From Bordetella pseudohinzii (GTDB lineage: Bacteria > Pseudomonadota > Gammaproteobacteria > Burkholderiales > Burkholderiaceae_B), in the NCBI RefSeq assembly GCF_000657795.2, contig NZ_JHEP02000002.1, forward strand, positions 416,080 through 480,079: DNA of 64,000 nt. The letters run 5' to 3'. This document shows positions 1 through 10,539 of the stretch, piece after piece. The translations under genes and the position numbers were made by a program. Below the pieces are notes generated by a model, which had not been told where the DNA came from, searched no databases, and was given only the letters and a program-made list of their open reading frames with translations. Position 1 is the stretch's first letter, and the number at the start of each line of letters is the position of its first letter.

Positions 1-2259
1 GCGGGCGCGCTTGCCAACATAGGGTGCGAGCGTGGCGCCCACGAGAACGTCCTCGGTGGGCTTGTTGCGGTAGATGCCCGCGGCGCGCAGGCCGCCGGCG
101 CCGATGGGCACGGCCTGATCCAGGCGGTCGTTGGCGTCCAGGCCCATGAGGATGGTGCCGCGCCCGCCGCCCGACAGGCTCTTGAGTTCATCCAGGCCGA
201 AGACCAGCAGCTTGCCCTTGGAAGACAGCAGGGCCAGCTGATTCGCGCCCTCGAACAGCGGCACCGGCCGCAGCAGGGCATCGCCCTTTTCGAGCGTGAC
301 GAACTGCTTGCCCGCGCGCTGGCGGCTGCTCATGTCCGACAAACGGGTGGCGAAGCCATAACCGCTCTGCGTGGCCAGCAGCCAGCGGCTGTCGGGCGCG
401 GCGGCCACCGTATGCACGATGCGCGTGCCCGCCTCGAGATCGATCATGGTGGTCACGGGCTGGCCATCGCCGCGCGCCGACGGCAGGCCGGCGACCGCCA
501 CCGAATACACGCGCCCGTTGTCGCCCAGGGCGATCAGCGTATCGGTGGTGCGGCATTCGAAGGCGCCATACAGATCATCGCCCTGCTTGAAGCTGAACTG
601 GCTGGCGTCATGGCCATGGCCCTGGCGGGCGCGCAGCCAGCCATTGCGCGAGACGATGACGGTCACCGGTTCATCGACCACCTTGGTTTCGAGTACGGCG
701 CGCTCGGCGCTTTCGATGAGGGTGCGGCGCTCATCGCCATACTGCTTGGCGTCGCTCTCGATTTCCTTGATGAGCGTGCGCTTGAGCGAGCTGGGATTGT
801 CCAGCAGGTCTTGCAGGCGCAGCTGCTCTTCGCGCTTGTCGGCAAGCTCCTGCTCGATCTTGAAGCCTTCCAGGCGCGCCAGTTGGCGCAAGCGCATCTC
901 CAGGATGTCTTCGGCCTGGCGCTCGGTCAGGTCAAAGCGCGCCATCAGCGCCTGCCTGGGCTCGTCGGATTCGCGGATAGTCTGGATCACCTCGTCGACA
1001 TTGAGGTAGACCACCATGCGGCCTTCGAGCACGTGGATGCGGTCCAGGACCTTGTCCAGGCGGTAGCGCGTGCGGCGCAGCACCGTCTCGGTGCGGAAGG
1101 CCACCCACTCTTCCAGGATGTCGCGCAGGCCTTTCTGGCGCGGCCGGCTGTCGGTGCCGATGCACACCAGGTTGATCGGCACATTGCTTTCCATGCTGGT
1201 CTGGGCCAGCAGGGTATTGACGAACTCATCGCGGTCCACCCGCGAGGTCTTGGGCTCGAAGACCAGCCGCACGGCCGCATCCTTGCCCGACTCGTCACGC
1301 ACCGCGTCCAGCAGCGCCAGCATCATGGCCTTGCTTTGCTGCTGCTCGGGCGTGAGCGATTTCTTGCCGGCCTTGACCTTGGGGTTGGTGAGCTCTTCGA
1401 TTTCTTCGAGCACTTTCTGGCACGAGGTGCCCGGCGGCAGCTCATGGACCACCAGCTGCCACTGGCCGCGCGCCATTTCCTCGAACTGCCAGCGCGCCCG
1501 CGCCTTGAGCGAACCGCGCCCGGAGGCGTAGATCTGGGCGATGTCGGCCGCCGGCGTGATGATCTGCCCGCCGCCGGCGAAATCCGGGCCCGGGATGAGC
1601 TGCCGGATCTCTTCGTCGGCCAGCTTGGGATTGCGGATCAGGGCCACGCAAGCCTGGGCCACTTCGCGCAGGTTGTGCGAGGGAATCTCGGTGGCCATGC
1701 CCACGGCGATGCCCGAGGCGCCGTTGAGCAGCATGACCGGCAGGCGCGCCGGCAGCATCTGCGGCTCTTGCTGCGAGCCGTCGTAGTTGGGCACGAAATC
1801 GACCGTGCCTTCGTCCAGCTCGTCGAGCAGCAGGCGGGCAATCGGCGTCAGGCGGGCTTCGGTATAGCGCATGGCGGCGGCATTGTCGCCATCGCGCGAG
1901 CCGAAATTGCCGTGGCCGTCGATCAGGGGATAGCGCAGGGAGAAGTCCTGCGCCATGCGCACCATGGCGTCATAGGCGGCCTGGTCGCCGTGCGGATGGT
2001 ATTTGCCCAGCACGTCGCCGACCACGCGGGCCGACTTCACGGGCTTGGCGCCGCTGTTCAGGCCCATGGCCTGCATGGCGTAGAGGATGCGGCGCTGCAC
2101 GGGCTTCTGGCCATCGCCCACATCGGGCAGCGCGCGGCCGCGCACCACCGAGACGGCGTAGTCGAGATAGGCCTGCTCGGCATACAGGCCCAGCGTGATG
2201 GCGGCGTCGTCGCCGTCGGACGGGGGATCAAACAGCCCCGCTTGATTGCTGTCAGTCAT
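1..2259 (-). CDS. parC: DNA topoisomerase IV subunit A (partial, C-terminal end cut by window)
   Basis: ParC is the DNA-cleaving subunit of topoisomerase IV, which unlinks replicated chromosomes together with ParE. The frame is open for 753 codons from an ATG at 2259 and leaves the window without a stop, so only the last few residues are likely missing (family about 740-770 aa). The N-terminal breakage-reunion domain is clear: residues 83-97 contain the GKYHPHGD motif, and the active-site tyrosine is Y132 in RYTEARL. The C-terminal half carries beta-pinwheel repeats ending near [12 protein letters not shown]. The Ser80-equivalent of E. coli in the quinolone region is Gln93 here and the Glu84-equivalent is Asp97. 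It lies 13 bases downstream of the YcxB-like gene in a parE-ycxB-parC operon. Confidence 0.96.
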   Translation of the reverse strand, partial: MTDSNQAGLFDPPSDGDDAAITLGLYAEQAYLDYAVSVVRGRALPDVGDGQKPVQRRILYAMQAMGLNSGAKPVKSARVVGDVLGKYHPHGDQAAYDAMVRMAQDFSLRYPLIDGHGNFGSRDGDNAAAMRYTEARLTPIARLLLDELDEGTVDFVPNYDGSQQEPQMLPARLPVMLLNGASGIAVGMATEIPSHNLREVAQACVALIRNPKLADEEIRQLIPGPDFAGGGQIITPAADIAQIYASGRGSLKARARWQFEEMARGQWQLVVHELPPGTSCQKVLEEIEELTNPKVKAGKKSLTPEQQQSKAMMLALLDAVRDESGKDAAVRLVFEPKTSRVDRDEFVNTLLAQTSMESNVPINLVCIGTDSRPRQKGLRDILEEWVAFRTETVLRRTRYRLDKVLDRIHVLEGRMVVYLNVDEVIQTIRESDEPRQALMARFDLTERQAEDILEMRLRQLARLEGFKIEQELADKREEQLRLQDLLDNPSSLKRTLIKEIESDAKQYGDERRTLIESAERAVLETKVVDEPVTVIVSRNGWLRARQGHGHDASQFSFKQGDDLYGAFECRTTDTLIALGDNGRVYSVAVAGLPSARGDGQPVTTMIDLEAGTRIVHTVAAAPDSRWLLATQSGYGFATRLSDMSSRQRAGKQFVTLEKGDALLRPVPLFEGANQLALLSSKGKLLVFGLDELKSLSGGGRGTILMGLDANDRLDQAVPIGAGGLRAAGIYRNKPTEDVLVGATLAPYVGKRAR

Positions 2260-2272
2260 GGTGTGTGTTCTG

Positions 2273-2859
2273 TCAATGGCTCAACAGGGCGCGCGGCACA
2301 TGGGCGCGCAGTTCGGCGCGCACGGCCTGCAGGTCTTCCTCGCGCTGGCCGCGCTTGGGAATGATGACGCCTTGCGTGGGAGCAATGAAAAGAAAGAGAT
2401 AGTCGGCGGTTTCCTCGGCATCGCGCACGAGGTCCCAGGGCAGGCTGCCGCTGGCGCGTTCGCCGGCGTCGGCCACGCCCTCGGGACCGAAGTCCAGGCG
2501 ATGCTTGCCCAGGAAGGGGTTTTCGGGATCGCGCTTGAGGGCGCGGCGGACATTGGCGCGCGCCATGGCCGGGATCAGGCGTTCAAAACCCAGGCTCAGC
2601 AGCGCCAGCGCGACGGCCGCCACCACGGCCGCCTGGAAAAAGGTCGGCATGGCCGCGCCCCAATCCATATGGCCCTGGGCATCGCGCGTGCGCGACACGA
2701 TCAGCAGCAGCAGGCCGACGATCATGATGCCCGCGAAACGCAGATGGCTGCGCAGGCGCCGCCGCTTCAATTCGCGCCGCGTATGCGCGTGCGTGATGAA
2801 AGCCTCGTAGTCCTGGACCGTCAGGTCCAGGGTGAGGCTGGCCGTCTTGACCTCGCTCA

Positions 2860-2860
<1 letters not shown>
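2273..2860 (-). CDS. YcxB-like two-helix membrane protein between parE and parC
   Basis: This 195-residue protein starts with [20 protein letters not shown] and overlaps the parE stop in an ATGA junction, so translation is probably coupled. Two hydrophobic segments are visible at about residues 41-58 ([11 protein letters not shown]) and 75-93 ([18 protein letters not shown]). They are followed by a soluble C-terminal half containing [19 protein letters not shown] and VIIPKRGQ, which matches the layout of the YcxB-like C-terminal domain family (membrane anchor plus PH-like domain). The function of this family is unknown. The position between two topoisomerase IV genes suggests co-expression, not a proven role in topology. 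Confidence 0.8.
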
Positions 2861-4821
<1,961 letters not shown>

Positions 4822-4822
4822 G

Positions 4823-4845
4823 TTATCCCCAACATCTGTGGAAAA
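4823..4845. promoter_or_regulatory. Two inverted DnaA-box-like 9-mers before parE
   Basis: TTATCCCCA (4823-4831) and, after five bases, TGTGGAAAA (4837-4845, the complement strand reading TTTTCCACA) each differ by one base from the E. coli DnaA box TTATCCACA. They are in inverted orientation, and the first overlaps the Shine-Dalgarno region of parE. Binding by DnaA is an inference; two one-mismatch 9-mers five bases apart could also be chance. Confidence 0.35.
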
Positions 4846-5003
4846 AAACCTACATTTTACGTACAAGCCCATATCTGGCGCGGCTTTCGGTGGGATGCGC
4901 ACGCCCTGAGCAGGCCGGTATTCGGTAGGATGGACGAAACAGCGAGCCGCCCAGGGCGCTCGCGCCGCATCATGCTACACAAAACCGGCAAACCCTGTTG
5001 TTA

Positions 5004-5019
5004 TTGACAGTGGTATGCT
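5004..5019 (+). promoter_or_regulatory. Possible trxA promoter elements
   Basis: A consensus -35 hexamer TTGACA (5004-5009) is followed at once by an extended -10-like TGGTATGCT (core 5014-5019) about 75 bases before trxA. The two are too close to work as one promoter, so either the extended -10 acts alone or another -10 lies downstream. This is the most AT-rich stretch in the parE-trxA gap. Confidence 0.3.
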
Positions 5020-5091
5020 TTAATCCTTCTAACAAACAACAAAGGCCCCGGCCCCGTTTCTGGCCCAAGGCCTCCGTCGGATATCCCCATC

Positions 5092-5418
5092 ATGAGCGAG
5101 CAAATCAAGAACGTCAGCGACGCCAGCTTTGAAGGCGATGTGCTGAAGTCCAACCAACCCGTGCTGGTCGACTACTGGGCGGCTTGGTGCGGTCCCTGCA
5201 AGATGATCGCCCCCATCCTGGAAGAAGTCGCCAGCGAATACGCCGGCCGCCTGACCGTGGCCAAGCTGAATGTCGACGAAAACCAGGGCACGGCCGCCAA
5301 GTACGGTATCCGCGGTATCCCTACCCTCATGCTCTTTAAGGATGGCCAGGCCGCCGCGACCAAGGTCGGCGCCCTGTCCAAGTCCCAGCTCACCGCATTT
5401 CTGGACAGCGCGTTGTAA
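5092..5418 (+). CDS. trxA: Thioredoxin 1
   Basis: This is the cytoplasmic disulfide reductase that supplies electrons to ribonucleotide reductase, methionine sulfoxide reductase and other enzymes, and is itself reduced by thioredoxin reductase. The 108-residue length is typical. The active site WCGPCK lies in the context [15 protein letters not shown] (about residues 24-38), and the cis-proline is in [11 protein letters not shown]. The start is the only ATG giving the normal N-terminus. rho follows on the same strand after 114 bases, an arrangement also found in E. coli, where the trxA-rho gap carries Rho-dependent control of rho. Confidence 0.97.
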   Translation: MSEQIKNVSDASFEGDVLKSNQPVLVDYWAAWCGPCKMIAPILEEVASEYAGRLTVAKLNVDENQGTAAKYGIRGIPTLMLFKDGQAAATKVGALSKSQLTAFLDSAL

Positions 5419-5532
5419 ACTACGCGCAGCGGACGGCGCGGCGCCCACGGCGGCGCGCCAAGAGTACCGCGCGAGCCCGTCCGAGGCTCGCCGCCAGATC
5501 CCATCTCATATCTCTCCCCCACATTCACCGCG

Positions 5533-6789
5533 ATGCACCTCAATGAACTGAAGGCGCTGCACGTGTCGCAGCTGCTGGAAATGGCCGCTGGCCTGGAAAT
5601 CGAGAACGCCAACCGCCTGCGCAAGCAGGAGTTGATGTTCGCCATCATGAAGCGGCGCGCCAAGCAAGGCGAGCAGATCTTCGGCGACGGCGTCCTGGAA
5701 GTCCTGCCCGACGGTTTCGGTTTCCTGCGCTCGCCCGAGACCTCGTATCTGGCCAGTACCGACGACATCTATATCTCGCCGTCCCAGATCCGACGCTTCA
5801 ACCTGCATACGGGCGATTCCATCGAAGGCGAAGTCCGCACGCCCAAGGACGGCGAACGCTACTTCGCGCTGGTCAAGGTCGACAAGGTCAATGGCGTCAC
5901 GCCCGAGACCATCAAGCACCGGATCATGTTCGAGAACCTGACGCCGCTGCACCCCAACCAGGTGATGCGCCTCGAACGCGATATCAAGAGCGAAGAAAAC
6001 CTCACCGGCCGTATCCTCGATATCTTCGCCCCCATCGGCAAGGGCCAGCGCGGCCTGATCGTCGCCCCGCCCAAGTCGGGCAAGACGGTGATGATGCAGC
6101 ACATCGCGCATGCCATCACCACCAACTACCCGGATGCCGTCCTGATCGTCCTGCTGGTCGATGAGCGCCCCGAAGAAGTGACCGAAATGCAGCGCACCGT
6201 GCGCGGCGAAGTGGTCGCCTCCACCTTCGACGAGCCGGCCACGCGCCACGTGCAGGTCGCCGAAATGGTCATCGAGAAGGCCAAGCGCCTGGTCGAGATG
6301 AAAAAAGACGTGGTCATCCTGCTGGACTCGATCACCCGCCTGGCCCGCGCCTACAACACCGTGGTGCCCGCCTCGGGCAAGGTGCTGACCGGCGGCGTGG
6401 ACGCCAACGCCCTGCAGCGTCCCAAGCGCTTCTTCGGCGCGGCGCGCAACCTCGAAGAAGGCGGCTCGCTCACCATCCTGGGCACGGCGCTGATCGAAAC
6501 CGGCAGCCGCATGGATGAAGTCATCTATGAAGAATTCAAGGGCACCGGCAACTCCGAAGTGCACCTGGAGCGCCGCCTGGCCGAAAAGCGCGTCTACCCG
6601 GCGATCAACCTGAACAAGTCGGGCACCCGCCGCGAAGAGCTGCTGATCAAGCCCGAGCTGCTGCAGAAGGTCTGGGTGCTGCGCAAGTTCATCCACGACA
6701 TGGACGAAATCCAATCCATGGAATTCATCGTGGACAAGATGCGCGCCACCAAGACCAATGCCGAATTCTTCGACATGATGAAGAAGTAA
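5533..6789 (+). CDS. rho: Transcription termination factor Rho
   Basis: Rho is a hexameric RNA-dependent ATPase and helicase that ends transcription of untranslated RNA. The 418-residue product begins [18 protein letters not shown], the usual helical N-terminus. The cold-shock-like RNA-binding domain includes PDGFGFLRS (about residue 60). The P-loop is PPKSGKT (about 178-184), followed by the Q-loop region and the [19 protein letters not shown]-loop segment. Length and all motifs are intact. A perfect hairpin immediately follows the stop codon. Confidence 0.98.
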   Translation: MHLNELKALHVSQLLEMAAGLEIENANRLRKQELMFAIMKRRAKQGEQIFGDGVLEVLPDGFGFLRSPETSYLASTDDIYISPSQIRRFNLHTGDSIEGEVRTPKDGERYFALVKVDKVNGVTPETIKHRIMFENLTPLHPNQVMRLERDIKSEENLTGRILDIFAPIGKGQRGLIVAPPKSGKTVMMQHIAHAITTNYPDAVLIVLLVDERPEEVTEMQRTVRGEVVASTFDEPATRHVQVAEMVIEKAKRLVEMKKDVVILLDSITRLARAYNTVVPASGKVLTGGVDANALQRPKRFFGAARNLEEGGSLTILGTALIETGSRMDEVIYEEFKGTGNSEVHLERRLAEKRVYPAINLNKSGTRREELLIKPELLQKVWVLRKFIHDMDEIQSMEFIVDKMRATKTNAEFFDMMKK

Positions 6790-6796
6790 GCACGGC

Positions 6797-6817
6797 GGCG
6801 CGGAGTTCCTCCGCGCC
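6797..6817. terminator. Perfect hairpin between convergent rho and yhdP-like genes
   Basis: GGCGCGGAG (6797-6805) and CTCCGCGCC (6809-6817) form a 9-bp perfect stem with a TTC loop. It fills the 28-bp space between two convergent stop codons. No T-tract follows on either strand, so it is either a weak bidirectional terminator or an mRNA 3'-end stabiliser. Confidence 0.45.
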
Positions 6818-9800
6818 TCAATGGCCGGTATCGAATTCCGGCAACGTCTGGCGGGAAGGCGTGGGCACGCTGAGTTCGACCGGCTCCACCTTGGGATCGT
6901 CCCAGGAGCCGGACACCTTGTACTCCAGCGTCATGGCGCGCGCCAGCGGCTGCTTGAGCAGCCATTGCGTCACAAAGGCGCCCAGACCCACCAGAGGATT
7001 GACCAGCGCGGCGGTCGCCACGGCCGCCCCGCTGGCATCCAGATTGGGCACCACCACGGCCTTGAGATCCCAGCGCTCGCTGATGATATTGGTGTTGCCC
7101 GCCAGCACAATGGCCGCCACGGGCCCGTTCACCTTATAGCCTTCGGTCTTCAGCACCCCGCCATCCAGCGACATCTGGCCGCGCACGGTGTCGAAGGGAA
7201 AGCCGTCGCGCAGGAGATTGACCGGATTGAAGTCCAGCCTGGCCAGGCGCTGCAGCGACTGGAAGGACAGCAGTTCCAGCAGCCGGGCCGTGCGCGAATT
7301 GACATTCAGGAAGCGCCCTTTGTCGATGCTCACCGTGGCGCTGCCGCTGATGTCGCCGGGGTTATGGGTCCATGGCAGATTGCGCCAGGTGAAATCCGCC
7401 TCGGCGCTGCCCGTGCCGGCGGCCATCACCTGCTTGAGTCCGATGCGGTCCAGGAATTTGCCGAAGTCCTTGAAGTCCGCCTGGGCCTGCACGCTCAGGC
7501 CGCGCTGATCGCTGTCCAGGCGCCAATTGCCAGTGGCCTTGAGCGTGGCGTCGGCATTCTCGATCTGCAGCTTGTCCAGGCGCCAGAGACGGCCGCGCGC
7601 GGTATTGGTCCCCAGCAACGCCAGGCTGCCCAAGGGCTTGTCGTACAGCGAGAAGTTCTGCACCTGCAGATCGATGCCGGGGATGTCCGAGAGGTCATTG
7701 CCCGAGGACAGGCTGTCCTCGGCCTTGTTGCTGTCGCTGGCGCCGCCCAGGGAAAGATGCTTGAGCCGCGCCACGATATGTCCGGCGATCGCGCCGGAGG
7801 CTTCGGTCCACTCCAGCGTGCCGGTCGCCTGGCGCGACTCCATGTCGACGCGCCACTGGGCCGGCGCGGGCCGCTGGGCAAACAGCTTGAGGTCGATGAG
7901 GTTCAGGCTGGAGGTGCGCAGGATCGCGGTCGCCAGGTTGACCTGGTTGACCACCGGCATCGTGGGCTGGCCGTTCTTGCGCGCCGTGGCCGGGTTGGCG
8001 GGCTGATCGAACGCTTCGAGGACCGCGTCCCAGCCCTGCAAGTCCAGTTCGGGCAGCGAAGCGGCCAGCGTCAGGCCCTGGCGGGGCAGGGTCGCGGCGC
8101 GGTTCACGCCCAGCGCCCCGCGGGCAAAATACGTCCCGGACTTGTCGCCGGGATCGCGCTCCAGCAGCACATTGACGTTGTCGCCCAGGCTGCCGGTCAG
8201 CCAGCGCCGGCCGCGGCTGCCGGCGTCGGTGGCGGGGCTCCATTGCAGCATGAGCGGCAATGCGGCCGCCGCGCTCTTGCCGACCGGCGCCGGCATATCG
8301 ATGGCCAGGCCCGTCAGGTCCGAGCGCAGGGAAATATCGACTGAACCGCCGCGCAGGTAATTGAGCTGGCCGCGATAAGCGGTCTTGCCCGAAAAACGGT
8401 TCATCGCGCGCGCATTGATGAGCTGGGTCAGCGCATTGCCGGCCAGCGTGCCCTCGAATTGCAGCGGCTCGCTGCCCTTTTCCATCTTGCCCCAGATGCG
8501 CGCCGGCCCGCCCAGGAACTCGGCCCGGATGTCCTTGACGTGGATACCCCGTTCTGAAAAATCCAGCGCGCCGTGCACCTGGTCCAGCACCGGGATTTCC
8601 GGCATGAACTGGAAACTGTTGCCGGCAAAGACCACCTGCCCCTCGACCTTCGTGTCATCGGCGTTGAGCAGCGGCACGTCCAGCTTCAGCGGCACGTGCC
8701 AGTCCCCGGTGCCCGAGGACTCGCTCAAGGCCTCGTCCAGCAGTCCGCCCAGCGGCGAATTGGCCGCCAGCGCCAGATAGGCCGGCACCGGCCCGGAACT
8801 CATGCCGTCCAGGATGAGCCGGGCGTTGTGCTCCATATCGGGAATACGCGCGCTGACCGCCCCCAGGGTAATCACCTGCTCGGGCCCGGTGGGCACCTGG
8901 CCGCCGCCCGGCGAATCCAGCGTCAGGCTGGCCTTGTCCACGGCGAAACTGCCGCCCAGCTTCTCCAGCCTGGGCCAGGCCTTGCGGCCGGCGCGGGCGG
9001 GCGCGTAATCGACCGTCGCGTCGCTGAACTGGCCGGCAATGCGGAAGGCCCCCTGGGCGCCCGGCGCGGCGAAAGGAAAATCGTCCAGGTCGCCCTGGAT
9101 GGTCACCGCCGCGTCGCGGACATCGCCTGCCGGCAAACCGATGGCCAGCCACTCGCGCGCATCGTGGTTCACCTCCAGCGGCAGATAGCGATGGATCGCG
9201 CTCATGCGGGCCCGCGTGATCGCGCCGCGCAGATCGGCCGTGCCGGCGGCGGACTTGCCCTCGGCGCGCCAGGTGCCATAGAGGCGCAATTCCACATCGT
9301 CATTGGCCAGGCGCAGCTGAGCCAGGTCCATGCGCAGCGGCTGGCCGTCCGGGCGGACAAAGCGCGTGTCCAGCTCCAGTTCGTCGGCCGCGATATCCGG
9401 AAACTCGAACAGCTCGGGCAGATGCGCGCCGGCCTGTTCGGCGTAGGCCTTGACGCTCATGCCAGCCCCATCCGGGCTCTTGGCCAGCGGCAGATCGCTC
9501 AGTTGCAGCAGATCGCCGGGCAGGCCCTGCACGCGCCAGCGCAGGCGGCGCGCGGCCAGGCCCACACTGTCCTCGCCCGGGCCGCCGGCCTGCCAGGACA
9601 GGCCGCGCGTGACGGCGTCCAGCGTGAAGTCGGCCAGCTTGCCATGATCGATCTGCAGCCAGGCGCGCGTGGCCAGCCGGCCCTGCACCCGGGGAATGTC
9701 CAGCCAGGGACGCCAGGCCAGCGGCTCGGCATCGCCCAGTTCGGCATAGATCTGGCCGCTCCAGCTGGCCGGGTTGTGCGGCTGGGAAGCAAAGAGGCTG

Positions 9801-10456
9801 CGGTTGAACTCGCCGCGCACGATGACGCTGGCGGCCAGTTCGCGAGGCGGACGCGCCCGCAGCGAAAAGCGATGCGAAAGACTGCCGTTGCGCACCAGCA
9901 AGTCCAGGCTGCTCAAGGCGATCTCGGGCACCTGCCGGACCTCGTCCTGCCACCGCAGCGTCGTGTCGTAGAAGGTGACTTCGCGCAGCCGCGCCAGCCA
10001 GGCAAGCAAAGGGCTGTCGTCCTGACGGTCCTGCTGGCTGGGATCGAAGGACTGCCCGGCGACCCAGATCAGGCCCTGGGCATCGCGGCGCAGCGTGATA
10101 TCGGCGCCATCGACCCTGAGAGTCAGCAGCGCCGGCGACATGCGCAGCACGCTGCGCCAGCCGAGCACGGCGCTGACGGCCGGCACGGTCAGGACGGCCT
10201 CGGCGTCCTCGGCGGTATGGATGCGCACGCCGCTTAGCTTGAGCCGGGGATTCAGGCCGCGCCAGTCCGCGCTCAGATGATCGATATTGACGCGCGCGCC
10301 CAGGGCCTGGCTGGCATACTGTTCAATGCGCGGGCGCCATTCGTCGGCGCGCGGCAACACCCAGTAGCGCAGCCCCAGAAAGCCGATGGCGGCCACTCCA
10401 TACAGGGCCAACAGGCCCCAGAAGAGCCAGCGAAGGACTTTGGTGGGTACACGCAC
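6818..10456 (-). CDS. yhdP: YhdP-family AsmA-like envelope protein (TIGR02099)
   Basis: This 1212-residue protein has a short cytoplasmic tail, one N-terminal membrane anchor (about residues 9-30, LFWGLLALYGVAAIGFLGL) and a very long periplasmic part rich in beta-strands. That is the architecture of YhdP/AsmA/TamB-type bridge proteins. Work on the E. coli family links YhdP to phospholipid movement to the outer membrane; applying that here is inference. The C-terminal AsmA-like part includes NSRTARLLELLSFQSLQRL and NVISERWDLKAVVVPNLDASGA-like signatures near residues 1055-1150. It is divergent from glnE, with 83 bp between starts, and ends beside the hairpin after rho. Confidence 0.87.
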   Translation of the reverse strand: MRVPTKVLRWLFWGLLALYGVAAIGFLGLRYWVLPRADEWRPRIEQYASQALGARVNIDHLSADWRGLNPRLKLSGVRIHTAEDAEAVLTVPAVSAVLGWRSVLRMSPALLTLRVDGADITLRRDAQGLIWVAGQSFDPSQQDRQDDSPLLAWLARLREVTFYDTTLRWQDEVRQVPEIALSSLDLLVRNGSLSHRFSLRARPPRELAASVIVRGEFNRSLFASQPHNPASWSGQIYAELGDAEPLAWRPWLDIPRVQGRLATRAWLQIDHGKLADFTLDAVTRGLSWQAGGPGEDSVGLAARRLRWRVQGLPGDLLQLSDLPLAKSPDGAGMSVKAYAEQAGAHLPELFEFPDIAADELELDTRFVRPDGQPLRMDLAQLRLANDDVELRLYGTWRAEGKSAAGTADLRGAITRARMSAIHRYLPLEVNHDAREWLAIGLPAGDVRDAAVTIQGDLDDFPFAAPGAQGAFRIAGQFSDATVDYAPARAGRKAWPRLEKLGGSFAVDKASLTLDSPGGGQVPTGPEQVITLGAVSARIPDMEHNARLILDGMSSGPVPAYLALAANSPLGGLLDEALSESSGTGDWHVPLKLDVPLLNADDTKVEGQVVFAGNSFQFMPEIPVLDQVHGALDFSERGIHVKDIRAEFLGGPARIWGKMEKGSEPLQFEGTLAGNALTQLINARAMNRFSGKTAYRGQLNYLRGGSVDISLRSDLTGLAIDMPAPVGKSAAAALPLMLQWSPATDAGSRGRRWLTGSLGDNVNVLLERDPGDKSGTYFARGALGVNRAATLPRQGLTLAASLPELDLQGWDAVLEAFDQPANPATARKNGQPTMPVVNQVNLATAILRTSSLNLIDLKLFAQRPAPAQWRVDMESRQATGTLEWTEASGAIAGHIVARLKHLSLGGASDSNKAEDSLSSGNDLSDIPGIDLQVQNFSLYDKPLGSLALLGTNTARGRLWRLDKLQIENADATLKATGNWRLDSDQRGLSVQAQADFKDFGKFLDRIGLKQVMAAGTGSAEADFTWRNLPWTHNPGDISGSATVSIDKGRFLNVNSRTARLLELLSFQSLQRLARLDFNPVNLLRDGFPFDTVRGQMSLDGGVLKTEGYKVNGPVAAIVLAGNTNIISERWDLKAVVVPNLDASGAAVATAALVNPLVGLGAFVTQWLLKQPLARAMTLEYKVSGSWDDPKVEPVELSVPTPSRQTLPEFDTGH

Positions 10457-10539
10457 GGGACTATCGGCAATTGACGCATCTTGGGGTATCGTCCCCTTAT
10501 ACCTGAAACCGGCCCCGCCGTCTTCCCATACCTACCGCC

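Noticed and set aside
412..2364. 650-codon plus-strand open frame opposite parC
   Set aside because: Antisense shadow of parC; the product lacks recognisable motifs, while the minus-strand frame has full ParC motifs.
4822..4902. Longer parE start at ATG 4902
   Set aside because: It would add 27 residues without similarity, whereas the TTG at 4821 gives the family N-terminus and has a GGGGA ribosome binding site.
5419..5532. GC-rich inverted segments in the trxA-rho gap as an intrinsic terminator
   Set aside because: Stems are imperfect and no T-tract follows; Rho-dependent control is more likely from the known biology of rho leaders but cannot be seen directly.
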